From NCBI RefSeq assembly GCF_018449655.1, contig NZ_JAAVUX010000020.1, positions 1-64,000 on the forward strand: DNA of 64,000 nucleotides, written 5' to 3'. Numbering within the stretch: the first letter of the stretch is position 1; the number at the start of each line of letters is the position of its first letter. A program made the translations under genes and the position numbers. Under the pieces are notes generated by a model, which was not told the origin of the DNA, ran no database searches, and saw nothing but the letters and a program-made list of their open reading frames with translations. Of the stretch, positions 1-7,884 are shown piece by piece. This DNA comes from Pseudomonas sp. dw_358 (GTDB taxonomy: Bacteria > Pseudomonadota > Gammaproteobacteria > Pseudomonadales > Pseudomonadaceae).

Positions 1-3000
1 TCAGGGTCGCAGCGCTGCTCTGCTCGTAGTTGCCGGCGATGGTGGCCGTAGCGTCGGAGGCCAGACGCAGGGTGCCTTGGTTGTCGAAGCTGGAAACGGT
101 GAACAGGTTGCCATTGTTCATCGTGTAGGTGGCGCCGCTGACCAGGTCGACGGTGGCGGAAGGCGCATGGACCTCGCCACTGAACACCGCCGTGTTGTTG
201 CCGGCAATCTCGATCTGGCTGATGCTATTGTCGTTGGACAACACCGCGTACTGGCCGCCGCTGATGGTGCCACTGTTGACCAACGCCCCCACCGTGCTGC
301 CGGTCGCCTGCAAGCCATAGGTGCTGCCGCTGATCACCCCGCTGTTATTGACCGTTGCGTTCACCGTGGCATTGGACAGCAGGATGCCGCCGTCACCCGC
401 CAGCGTACCGCTGTTGACGATACCGCCGCTGCCGATGGTCGAGTCGAAGACACCGATGGCCGGCCCAGGCACCCCGTGGGCGCCGTCATTGGTCAGGGTG
501 CCGGTATTGACGATGCCGCCCAGGCTGGAGCTGCCCTCGATGTCGATCGGACCGTGGTAGTTGGCGCTCATGGTGCCGCTGTTGAACAGGGTACCCTTGA
601 CGGTGGTGCCGGTCAGGTTGAGACCGAACATCGTGCCGCTGTTGCTGACATCCCCAGTGACTAGGTCATTGGCCAGATAGACGCTGGGCCCTTGACCGAC
701 GATGTAGCCGCTGTTGACGAAACTGCCGAGGGTGCTGTTCTGGATAGCGTTGCTGCTCTCGTCGGACTGCAACCTGCCGCTGTTGGTGACGCCACCGGAG
801 ATCACGCTGTTGTTGATGCTCAGGTTGCCGAACTTGGTTTCGGAGTTGGCACCGTTGATCAACTGGCCGGTGATGGTGCTGTTGCTGAGGGCGATGCCGG
901 TGCGACCGCCAAAGGTACTGCCGGGTTCGTTGATCAGGTTGCCCTTGATCAAACTGCTGTTGAGATTGAACGCGGCACCAAAACCGCCGTTGACGGCCCC
1001 GCTGTTATCCAGGGTGCCGATGATGGTCGACTGTTGCAGGGTGATGCCGTCATAGCCGGTGATCGAGCCGCTGTTGATCAGACCGCCGTTAAGGGTGCTG
1101 CTCTGCAGGCGGATGCCGTCCACGCTGGCCGTGGTGAAATTGCCCGTGGTAGCGATGCTGCCCGAGTTGACGATGTTGCCGGTGATGGTGCTGTTCTGCG
1201 CGGTGATGCCGCCTTCGTTGCTCTCCAGCGTACCGCCGTTGTTGGCGATGCCGCCGCTTTTGATGGTCGAATCGGTCAGATAGATAGCGGCCTGACCCAT
1301 CCCTTGCACCGTGCCGCTGTTGACGATGCCTTTGCCGACGCTGGAGCCGTTGAGCACCAGCACTGAGCCGGACAAAGAGCCGGTGTTGCGGATCTGCCCG
1401 CCCACCGTGCTGCCGGTGAGCTGATAGCTGTAGAAAGGGCCACCGGCCGTGCCGTTGTTGACCAGGTTCTGACTGATGGTCGAGTTGCTGAGGATGAAGG
1501 CTTCACCGGCAGACAGGCTGCCGTTGTTGATGAAGCTGCCAGCGACGTTGCTGCCGTAGATGCCGACGGCGTTGTAGAAACCGTTGATCGCGCCGTTATT
1601 GATGATGTCGCCGCGGGTGTCGGTCTGCAACAGCAGCAGGCCATCGCTGTAGGGCGCGCTGGAGGACTGGCCGCTGAGGGTGCCGTTGTTGATGATGTTG
1701 CCGTCCAGGGACGTGCGGTTCAGCTCCAGGCCATTGCCGCCCTTGATGGTGCCGCTGTTGGCGATGTCGCCATGGACGATGTCGGTGGTCAACAGCAGGC
1801 CGACACCGGTGTCGCTGTTGGCGCTGATCACTCCGCTGTTGGTCAACGACCCCTTGAGGCTGCTGCTGTACAGGTGCAGGCCTTGATCGACGCCGTTGAT
1901 GGTGCCGCTGTTGATCAGATTGCCGCCCAGAATCGAACCACCGATATGTGCGCCCGCACCGGCCACGCTGCCACCGCTGATGGTGCCACGGTTGTTGATG
2001 TCTTTGGCGATGCTGGACAGCTGGATGTCCAGGCCGTTGCCGATGTTGGGGTAGGGCGCGGCGTCATAGTTGGGCGCCACGATACTCAGCACGCCGCTGT
2101 TGGTCAGGCCGCCGCTGAGGTGGGACTGGCTGACCTGCAGGGCAAAATCGTTGCCGGTGACGGTGCCGTCGTTACGCAGCGTGCCCAGGCTGCTGCCATC
2201 CAGAACCTTGATACCGCTGCTACCGGCGATGGTGCCGGTGTTGTGGAAATTGCCGCTGATCTGGGTGTTGTCGATCAATACTGCCGTCTGCTGAGCCCAG
2301 AGGCTGCCGCTGTTGACCACCGAGCCACCGACGGTGTCGTTGCTCAAGGTCAGCGCAGTCTTGCCCGCTGCGGCGCTGCCGGACACTTGGACATTGCCGA
2401 CGATGTGGCTCTGATCGACCAGGATCGCGTAATTGTTACTGCTGATATTGCCGCTGTCGAGCAGGTGCCCGTTGACCGTGGAGTCCTGCACGCGGATGCC
2501 GGTGTTGGCGCTGATAGCGTTACGGTTGTCCAGGTTGCCAGCCAGTACCGAGCTCAAGAGGTCGATCCCGGTCCCGGTGGAGCGGATCATGCCGGCGTTG
2601 CGGATGAAGCCGTCGAGGGTGGCGTGGTCCAGGCTGATGCCGGAGGTGGTGTCGGTGATGGTGCCCACGGCCGAGTTGAACACCGAGCCGCTGACCGCCG
2701 TACTGGACAACAGAATCGCCGGGCCGCTGCCCTTGGCATCGATCAGGCCGTTGTTGCGGATCAGGTAGCTGCTGTTGACCGACCCGGTGGTGACGGTGCT
2801 GGCGCCGGCACCTACCAGCACGGCGGGCACGGCGGTGATCGAGCCGTTGGTGTTGATGTTCAGCGTGCCACCGGCGGCGAGGGTGCAGGTCACACTGTTG
2901 GCACTGCCGATGGTGGTGGCGCCGCCGTTGGCACAATTGCCGGCAGCCAGCGCGAGGGGTGCGGCCAACCCGCCCAGCCCTGCCACAGCAAGGGCGATGG

Positions 3001-3115
3001 CGCTGACCATAAGCGTGCGCGCCGAGGACGCCTTGCCATGGGACTTGGCGTGTTCATGGGTGACAACGAAGGCACGAAGGGCGTCACTCCAGACAACTCG
3101 GTGGGCTTTGTTCAT
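1..3115 (-). CDS. ESPR-type autotransporter/beta-helix adhesin, N-terminal part (C-terminus beyond the left edge)
   Basis: The frame is open for 1038 codons from the ATG at 3115 to the window edge, so the 3' end is missing. The first residues MNKAHRVVWSDALRAFVV match the extended signal peptide region (ESPR) of large type V secreted proteins. A charged stretch, a hydrophobic core (about residues 34-55) and an Ala-rich cleavage zone follow. The rest is made of irregular repeats of about 30 residues built on patterns such as GNLINSGTI and GSLTNSGVIS, very rich in Ser, Thr, Asn and Gly, as expected for a beta-helix passenger exported to the cell surface. A beta-barrel or other translocator would lie to the left. 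AAGGA lies about nine bases before the ATG. It lies downstream of the sulfotransferase/CysC genes on the same strand but has its own promoter. Adhesin role is inferred from architecture. Confidence 0.85.
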   Translation of the reverse strand, partial: MNKAHRVVWSDALRAFVVTHEHAKSHGKASSARTLMVSAIALAVAGLGGLAAPLALAAGNCANGGATTIGSANSVTCTLAAGGTLNINTNGSITAVPAVLVGAGASTVTTGSVNSSYLIRNNGLIDAKGSGPAILLSSTAVSGSVFNSAVGTITDTTSGISLDHATLDGFIRNAGMIRSTGTGIDLLSSVLAGNLDNRNAISANTGIRVQDSTVNGHLLDSGNISSNNYAILVDQSHIVGNVQVSGSAAAGKTALTLSNDTVGGSVVNSGSLWAQQTAVLIDNTQISGNFHNTGTIAGSSGIKVLDGSSLGTLRNDGTVTGNDFALQVSQSHLSGGLTNSGVLSIVAPNYDAAPYPNIGNGLDIQLSSIAKDINNRGTISGGSVAGAGAHIGGSILGGNLINSGTINGVDQGLHLYSSSLKGSLTNSGVISANSDTGVGLLLTTDIVHGDIANSGTIKGGNGLELNRTSLDGNIINNGTLSGQSSSAPYSDGLLLLQTDTRGDIINNGAINGFYNAVGIYGSNVAGSFINNGSLSAGEAFILSNSTISQNLVNNGTAGGPFYSYQLTGSTVGGQIRNTGSLSGSVLVLNGSSVGKGIVNSGTVQGMGQAAIYLTDSTIKSGGIANNGGTLESNEGGITAQNSTITGNIVNSGSIATTGNFTTASVDGIRLQSSTLNGGLINSGSITGYDGITLQQSTIIGTLDNSGAVNGGFGAAFNLNSSLIKGNLINEPGSTFGGRTGIALSNSTITGQLINGANSETKFGNLSINNSVISGGVTNSGRLQSDESSNAIQNSTLGSFVNSGYIVGQGPSVYLANDLVTGDVSNSGTMFGLNLTGTTVKGTLFNSGTMSANYHGPIDIEGSSSLGGIVNTGTLTNDGAHGVPGPAIGVFDSTIGSGGIVNSGTLAGDGGILLSNATVNATVNNSGVISGSTYGLQATGSTVGALVNSGTISGGQYAVLSNDNSISQIEIAGNNTAVFSGEVHAPSATVDLVSGATYTMNNGNLFTVSSFDNQGTLRLASDATATIAGNYEQSSAATL

Positions 3116-3171
3116 GCAGCGACATCCTTGTGCGTAAATTATTTATGAAGAAAGGTTTCATGCTGGACACA

Positions 3172-3200
3172 TTCATAGCCATACGCCGAGTAAATGTCAA
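3172..3200 (-). promoter_or_regulatory. Sigma70-type promoter of the adhesin gene
   Basis: On the minus strand, TTGACA (3200-3195) is followed after exactly 17 bases by TATGAA (3177-3172). The start codon is at 3115, giving a leader of about 50 bases. The perfect -35 box and ideal spacing make this the best promoter in the 3116-3421 gap, which contains no gene. Confidence 0.5.
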
Positions 3201-3377
3201 AGTCCTGACAGGGGCATTTCAAAACCATCCGACGGACGTGGATGGTGGCGGAATACTGGCGGTTGCGCCGAAGAGTCGAAGATAGAGGGCGTGGCAGAGC
3301 GCGTGGAGGCGAATCTCAAGTGGCAGAATTTCGTCAGATGGGTGGATTCTTGCGCAGCAGCGTCAATGTAATGGTGT

Positions 3378-3421
3378 AAAAACGGACCGGACTCCCTGCG
3401 GGCAAGCCCTGCGCCCGCCGG
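3378..3421 (-). terminator. Possible terminator after the lipoprotein hydrolase gene
   Basis: Just after the stop codon at 3422 the minus strand can fold CCGG/CCGG outside GCGGGC (3398-3403)/GCCCGC (3413-3418), followed by five T residues (plus-strand A run 3378-3382). The stem is interrupted, so termination may be partial. It would separate the modification genes from the adhesin promoter. Confidence 0.4.
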
Positions 3422-4300
3422 TTACATCTCGGGGAGCGAAGCCTGCCCAGGAAGAGGCGGGTATGCCTCATCAGAAATCTTGCCGACAGCCCTCAGCACC
3501 GGTGCCACCAGCTTCGGCCAGTCCCGGGCCCAGCAGCAGTGGTGCTCGAAGCCATCCACCACCACCACTCGAGCGGCCGGCTGCCCCTGGACGAAACCCT
3601 GGGCGAGGGAGGCTGGCATGTTGCTGTCTCGGCTGCCGACAAAATGCCATTGCGGCAGATGGGTCAGGCGCTCGCGAGCGGCCATGGGATCCAGCGAGCC
3701 GGCCAGCGGCGTGACGCGGTGCAGATGAGTCCAGCCGACCGGGTCGACATTGCCCGCCACCGTCACCAAGGCGACCACGTCATGCCGCCGTTGCGCCAGC
3801 AACGTGGCCACCGCGCCGCCTCCCGAATATCCCACCAACAGCACCCGGCGCGCACCGACACGCTGCTTGAGCTGGTCGATGGCGTCGTTGCTGGCGGTGA
3901 TAACCGGCTCGGAGAAGCGCTCGCCGGTCCAGTATCCCTGCTGGCAGCGGGCGTCAGAGAGGCCACTGTACTGGCAGGGGCGGGCGAGATAGGCGACCGC
4001 GCCCGTGGGTTGGGCCACGGCCATACGCAGACCGACAGGGTCCAGCGGAGTGGGGTCGTCGGAAGGTGACTGGGCGGTGATCCAGGCCAGGCCATCGCCT
4101 TCGATGTACACCGTCAGCAATGCGCCGCGGCTGGGGCTGGCCCAGGCGGCCAGGTTGAAGGTACGGGTGCCCAGGCTCACCGGCTGCCAGCCGGCCTGTC
4201 GGGCCAGGCTGTCGGCGGTCTGCTGGCGCACGGCATGCTCGGGCACCCCGGCGCAGGCCGTCAGGCTCAGCAGCGCGGCCAGCAGGGCACGGCGCCTCAC
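3422..4300 (-). CDS. Alpha/beta hydrolase lipoprotein
   Basis: A 292-residue protein starting at GTG 4300, whose GTGA overlaps the stop of the upstream sulfotransferase-glycosyltransferase gene, indicating translational coupling. The N-terminus RRRALLAALLSLTACAG is a lipoprotein signal with lipobox LTAC, so the mature protein should be anchored to a membrane facing the periplasm. GYSGGG contains the nucleophile serine of an alpha/beta hydrolase, and the C-terminal FEHHCCWA offers the candidate catalytic histidine. The substrate is unknown. Coupling to a sulfotransferase/glycosyltransferase and proximity to the adhesin suggest a role in the same envelope process, for example deacylation or processing, but that is inference. 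Confidence 0.8.
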   Translation of the reverse strand: MRRRALLAALLSLTACAGVPEHAVRQQTADSLARQAGWQPVSLGTRTFNLAAWASPSRGALLTVYIEGDGLAWITAQSPSDDPTPLDPVGLRMAVAQPTGAVAYLARPCQYSGLSDARCQQGYWTGERFSEPVITASNDAIDQLKQRVGARRVLLVGYSGGGAVATLLAQRRHDVVALVTVAGNVDPVGWTHLHRVTPLAGSLDPMAARERLTHLPQWHFVGSRDSNMPASLAQGFVQGQPAARVVVVDGFEHHCCWARDWPKLVAPVLRAVGKISDEAYPPLPGQASLPEM

Positions 4301-7203
4301 CGCTGCGGCACCGAGAGGCACTGCAGTGCATCGCGCACCCGCTCGATGACCGGCGCCCACTGGCCGAAACCAGGCTGGCGGAAGATGCGCAGGCGCGGGT
4401 ACCACGGGCTGTCCAGGCGGTCCTTGAGCCAGCGCCATTCGTTGTCGAAGCGGTCCAGCATCCACACGGGAACGTCCAGGCCGCCGGCCAGGTGTACCAA
4501 CACCGAGTCCACCGAGATGATCAAGTCCAGATTGGCCACCAGCGCTGCGGTCGTGGCGAAATCTCCCAGGTCAGCGGTCCAGTCCAGCCATTGAACCGTG
4601 GGTACCGGGATCACCGGCACCTGCTCGGCGCTCCACTTCTGCAGGTTGACCCAACTGATGCGTGGGTCTTCGAACAGAGGTTGCAGGTGCTCGAACGCCA
4701 GGCTGCGCCGGTCGTTGTAGCGGTAATCGGCACGCCCGGCCCAGGCCAGGCCGATGCGCAGGCGGCCGGGGGCGGCGCTGGCCAGTCGCGCCTGCCAGAA
4801 GGTATGAGCCGGGGTGGGCACTTTCAGGTACGGTACGTGTGCGGGCACGGTATCGGGGCGGGTGGCGAACGCCCGTGGCAGCGACATCAGCGGGCACTGC
4901 CAGTCCCAGCCGTCGAAATGCGCGGGCAGGCCGTTGAAGACCACCACCTTGTCGCCGAACGAGTCCTGCATCAACCGCAGCACCGGCGTCGAACTGGCCA
5001 GCCCCACCCGGGCGAAGCGTTCGCCGAGCAAGGCCAGGTAACGTGCGAATTGGAACGTATCGCCGAAGCCCTGCTCGATGATCACCAGCAGGCTCTGCCC
5101 CGCTTCCTCGTCGCCAGCCCATTGCGGCAGCGGGCAGGCCGGGCGTTTGAATGCCTCGCGGGCGGCTTCGGCCGAACCGGTCCAACGGGCCTCGTAATGC
5201 TCCCAGCCGTTGACCCAATCGCCGAGCTTGAGTTGCGCCAGCCCCAGATTCAGTCGCGCCATGGCCAGCTCCGGTGCCAGGTCCACGGCGCGCTGAAAGC
5301 TGTCCCGGGCCGCCTCGGTGTACCCCTGATCCTGCAGGGCGAAACCGATGCTGTTGTGCACGGCGCCGGCACCGGGATCGAGCCGCATGGCCTGTCGGAA
5401 CAGCACCAATGCGTCGTCGAACTGCTGCTGGTGATAACAGGCGATGCCCTGGTGGTGCAGGACCTCGGCTTCAGCTTGAGCCATGCCGTGCAAGACTTCA
5501 GGCTCGTCTGGGTGGTCATTGCGCCAGTCCTTTACCTGCGCGTACAGCGGCTGCAAATGTCGGGCGAAATGTTTCCAGCGCGCCACCGAGGTGCTGTACA
5601 GCGGCCGGCGCACCTGGGCCACGCTGGCGGTCTTGACCGGGCGCGGGTTCTTGTGGAAGGCCAGGCAGGCCGGGTCCCACGGCAGGCCGACGAACGCCAG
5701 GACCCGCCGCGCCTGGGCCTCGGGGTCGGCAATCAGGTCCTCATAGGCCAGGTCCAGCACGGTACCGTCGGGCAGGACTTGGTCCCAATGCGCCATCAAC
5801 TGCCGGTAGCGCCCGTAATAACGGCCCAGGCTCTGCTGGTCGTAGGCGAACCCCATGGTTTCGTTGAACAGCCGCGAATAACAGGAGAAACACGAGTCCA
5901 TCGGGTCGCGCTGGGCGTGGATGATTCGCGCGTGGGGCAGGGCCAGGTGAATCAAGCCCAGGTAGAAGAAGTTGGCCGGCATCTTGTCGGTGATGAAGCG
6001 ACTGCCCGGGGCCAGTGTGGCGAGGCGCTTGAGGTAGGCCTTGCCCAATTGGTGCAACTGATCGTCGTCCAGCTGCGTGACGCTCTGGGGGTAGGCGTGG
6101 GGTGCCAGGGCCTCGAGGATGACCGTGCCCAGGTCCGGTAACTCGCCGGCGCCGTGCACATCGGGGTGACTGCAGAGGATCTGCTCCAGCAGCGTGGTGC
6201 CCGAGCGGGGCATGCCGACGATGAAGATCGGCACCTGGCCGTCGACCACCGGTCGAGGCCGCTGCTGGCGCGCGGCAAAAAACGCTGGGGTAAAGGTATC
6301 GAGGATCTGCGCGAGGACCTGATCGGCCTGGCCCTCGTCGTAGCCCAGCCGGCCATGTTGCAGGCGGTTGCCTTCGGCGTAGGCGGCAAAGGCCTGGTCG
6401 AAGGCACCGGCGTCGTCCAGCGCCTTGCCCAGGGCGAAGTGATAGCGGACCTGGGTCTCCACCGGCCATTGCTCGCGGTGCCCGTGCAGGCCCTGGAGCA
6501 TGGCCAGGTGTGGATCGTCCGCACGATAGGTATGCAGCGACGAATAGTTGTAGTGTGCGGCCACCAGATCATTGCGCGCCGCGATTGCCGCCTCGAAGCA
6601 GCAGCGAGCGGCGTCGATGTCGCCCTGTTCGCTGTAGAGCGCGCCCAGATTGTTCTGCGCTTCGGCGTGCTGCGGGTCGAGGTCCACGGCCTTGGCATAG
6701 GCCGCCCGGGCCTCTGCGCGGTCGCCGGGTTGGTTGCGTTGCTCCAGCACCGAGCCCAGGTTGTTCCAGGCCGCGCCGTGTCCGGGCGCCAGTTGCAAGC
6801 CCCGGCGGTAAGCCTTTTCGGCAAGGTCCAGACTGTGTTGGTCGGCGTAGCCAAGGCCCAGGTTGTACCAGCACAGGGGGTCGTCGGGCAGCCGTTCGCA
6901 GGCTCGTCGGGCGGCGTCTACGGCGCCGGGCAGTTGGCCGAGACGCCGGCGGATCTCGCCGAGATTGCGCCAATACAGGCCCTGATCTTCAGCATGGGCT
7001 ACGGCGTGTTCGATGAACTGCGCGGCGAGCGCGAGGTTCTTCGCATTGACCGCCAGGAGGCCCAAACCATGCCACGCCGGGTGAAAGTTCGGTTGCAGGG
7101 CCAGCAGTCGGCGCCAGTTCTGCTCGGCCAACTCGGTCTGCCCGCTGTCCTGTTGGTGCTGGGCCAGTTGCCACAGGGCATTGACCTCGGGGGTTGAGCT
7201 CAT
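4297..7203 (-). CDS. Fused TPR-sulfotransferase-TPR-glycosyltransferase
   Basis: A 968-residue protein starting at ATG 7203, preceded by AGGAAA. Residues 1-290 are TPR repeats (for example YWRNLGEIRRRLGQLPGA, WNNLGSVLEQRNQ). Residues about 325-560 form a PAPS-dependent sulfotransferase: the 5'-phosphosulfate loop GMPRSGTTLLEQIL, TDKMP, and a 3'-phosphate motif IIHAQRDPMDSCFS. Residues about 585-690 are a second TPR block (GIACYHQQQFDDALVLFRQA). Residues about 705-968 resemble TPR-linked GT9/GT41-like glycosyltransferases (IEQGFGDTFQFARYL, IGLAWAGRADYRYNDRRSL, SVDSVLVHLAGGLDVPVWML). No signal peptide is seen, so it should act in the cytoplasm. The gene sits 50 bases after cysC, which would supply PAPS. 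The acceptor is unknown; TPR domains usually bind protein substrates, and the neighbouring adhesin is a candidate. Confidence 0.88.
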   Translation of the reverse strand: MSSTPEVNALWQLAQHQQDSGQTELAEQNWRRLLALQPNFHPAWHGLGLLAVNAKNLALAAQFIEHAVAHAEDQGLYWRNLGEIRRRLGQLPGAVDAARRACERLPDDPLCWYNLGLGYADQHSLDLAEKAYRRGLQLAPGHGAAWNNLGSVLEQRNQPGDRAEARAAYAKAVDLDPQHAEAQNNLGALYSEQGDIDAARCCFEAAIAARNDLVAAHYNYSSLHTYRADDPHLAMLQGLHGHREQWPVETQVRYHFALGKALDDAGAFDQAFAAYAEGNRLQHGRLGYDEGQADQVLAQILDTFTPAFFAARQQRPRPVVDGQVPIFIVGMPRSGTTLLEQILCSHPDVHGAGELPDLGTVILEALAPHAYPQSVTQLDDDQLHQLGKAYLKRLATLAPGSRFITDKMPANFFYLGLIHLALPHARIIHAQRDPMDSCFSCYSRLFNETMGFAYDQQSLGRYYGRYRQLMAHWDQVLPDGTVLDLAYEDLIADPEAQARRVLAFVGLPWDPACLAFHKNPRPVKTASVAQVRRPLYSTSVARWKHFARHLQPLYAQVKDWRNDHPDEPEVLHGMAQAEAEVLHHQGIACYHQQQFDDALVLFRQAMRLDPGAGAVHNSIGFALQDQGYTEAARDSFQRAVDLAPELAMARLNLGLAQLKLGDWVNGWEHYEARWTGSAEAAREAFKRPACPLPQWAGDEEAGQSLLVIIEQGFGDTFQFARYLALLGERFARVGLASSTPVLRLMQDSFGDKVVVFNGLPAHFDGWDWQCPLMSLPRAFATRPDTVPAHVPYLKVPTPAHTFWQARLASAAPGRLRIGLAWAGRADYRYNDRRSLAFEHLQPLFEDPRISWVNLQKWSAEQVPVIPVPTVQWLDWTADLGDFATTAALVANLDLIISVDSVLVHLAGGLDVPVWMLDRFDNEWRWLKDRLDSPWYPRLRIFRQPGFGQWAPVIERVRDALQCLSVPQR

Positions 7204-7253
7204 GGTGTTTTCCTGTGTCGTCCTGGACAAGAGGGGCGCGCGTTCGGGAGGGA

Positions 7254-7814
7254 CTATAGCAGCGGGCAATGCTGTTTGACGTAGTCCACCAGGCGCATGA
7301 CGCTGGCATCGACACTCTGCGCGGCGGTCTGCACCCGCAACTGCGGCGCCTGCGGGATCTCGTAGGGGGCGTCGATGCCGGTGAAGCCCTGCAGTTGGCC
7401 GGAGCGGGCGCGGCGGTACAGCCCTTTGGGGTCGCGGGCTTCGCAGGTGGCCAGATCGGTGGCCACGTGCACTTCATGGAAGGCGCGGCCCATGCGCTCG
7501 GCGGCGGCACGGGCAGTGGCGCGGTCCGCGGCATAGGGCGAGATGACCGCGACGATGCAGATCAGCCCGGCATCGGCAAACAGCGCGGCGACTTCACCGA
7601 CGCGGCGCACGTTCTCAGTGCGATCGGCCGGGGAGAAACCGAGGTTGGCATTGAGGCCTTCGCGCAGCCGGTCGCCATCGAGCACGTAGTGCGAATAGTG
7701 CAGTGAATGCAAGGTCTGGGCGAGGGCGTTGGACAGGGTCGACTTGCCGGCGCCAGACAGGCCGGTCAGCCAGATGACGGCGCCGGAGTGAGCGGATTTG
7801 AGCGACTGTTGCAT
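7254..7814 (-). CDS. cysC: Adenylyl-sulfate (APS) kinase, stand-alone
   Basis: A 186-residue protein starting at ATG 7814 with AAGGAC upstream. The P-loop GLSGAGKST is near residue 20, followed by LDGDRLREGLNANLGFS and a sulfate-nucleotide region FSPADRTENVRRVGEVA, then DPKGLYRRARSGQ and FTGIDAPYE, all typical of CysC. It phosphorylates APS to PAPS, the universal sulfuryl donor. Pseudomonads generally carry the kinase fused to CysN for assimilation, so an independent copy directly before a sulfotransferase gene (50-base gap) points to PAPS supply for sulfation rather than for cysteine synthesis. Its length matches single-domain APS kinases and all nucleotide-binding motifs are intact. Confidence 0.92.
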   Translation of the reverse strand: MQQSLKSAHSGAVIWLTGLSGAGKSTLSNALAQTLHSLHYSHYVLDGDRLREGLNANLGFSPADRTENVRRVGEVAALFADAGLICIVAVISPYAADRATARAAAERMGRAFHEVHVATDLATCEARDPKGLYRRARSGQLQGFTGIDAPYEIPQAPQLRVQTAAQSVDASVMRLVDYVKQHCPLL

Positions 7815-7884
7815 GGCGAGAGTGTCCTTGCGTAGGTCGCCACAGGCTATCAGAAATTTCTGCCGCCGCCCTTCGCGGATACCC

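Noticed and set aside
1..3115. CRISPR-like or tandem-repeat array
   Set aside because: The repetition is of protein motif, with variable DNA and no constant repeat plus unique spacer pattern.
77..3148. Long plus-strand open frames antisense to the adhesin gene
   Set aside because: They are the exact antisense frame of a repetitive Ser/Thr/Asn/Gly-rich gene and lack ribosome sites and recognisable domains.
4492..6141. 549-codon plus-strand open frame
   Set aside because: It runs antisense to the sulfotransferase-glycosyltransferase, a gene with clear motifs. GC-rich codon use keeps opposite frames open by chance.
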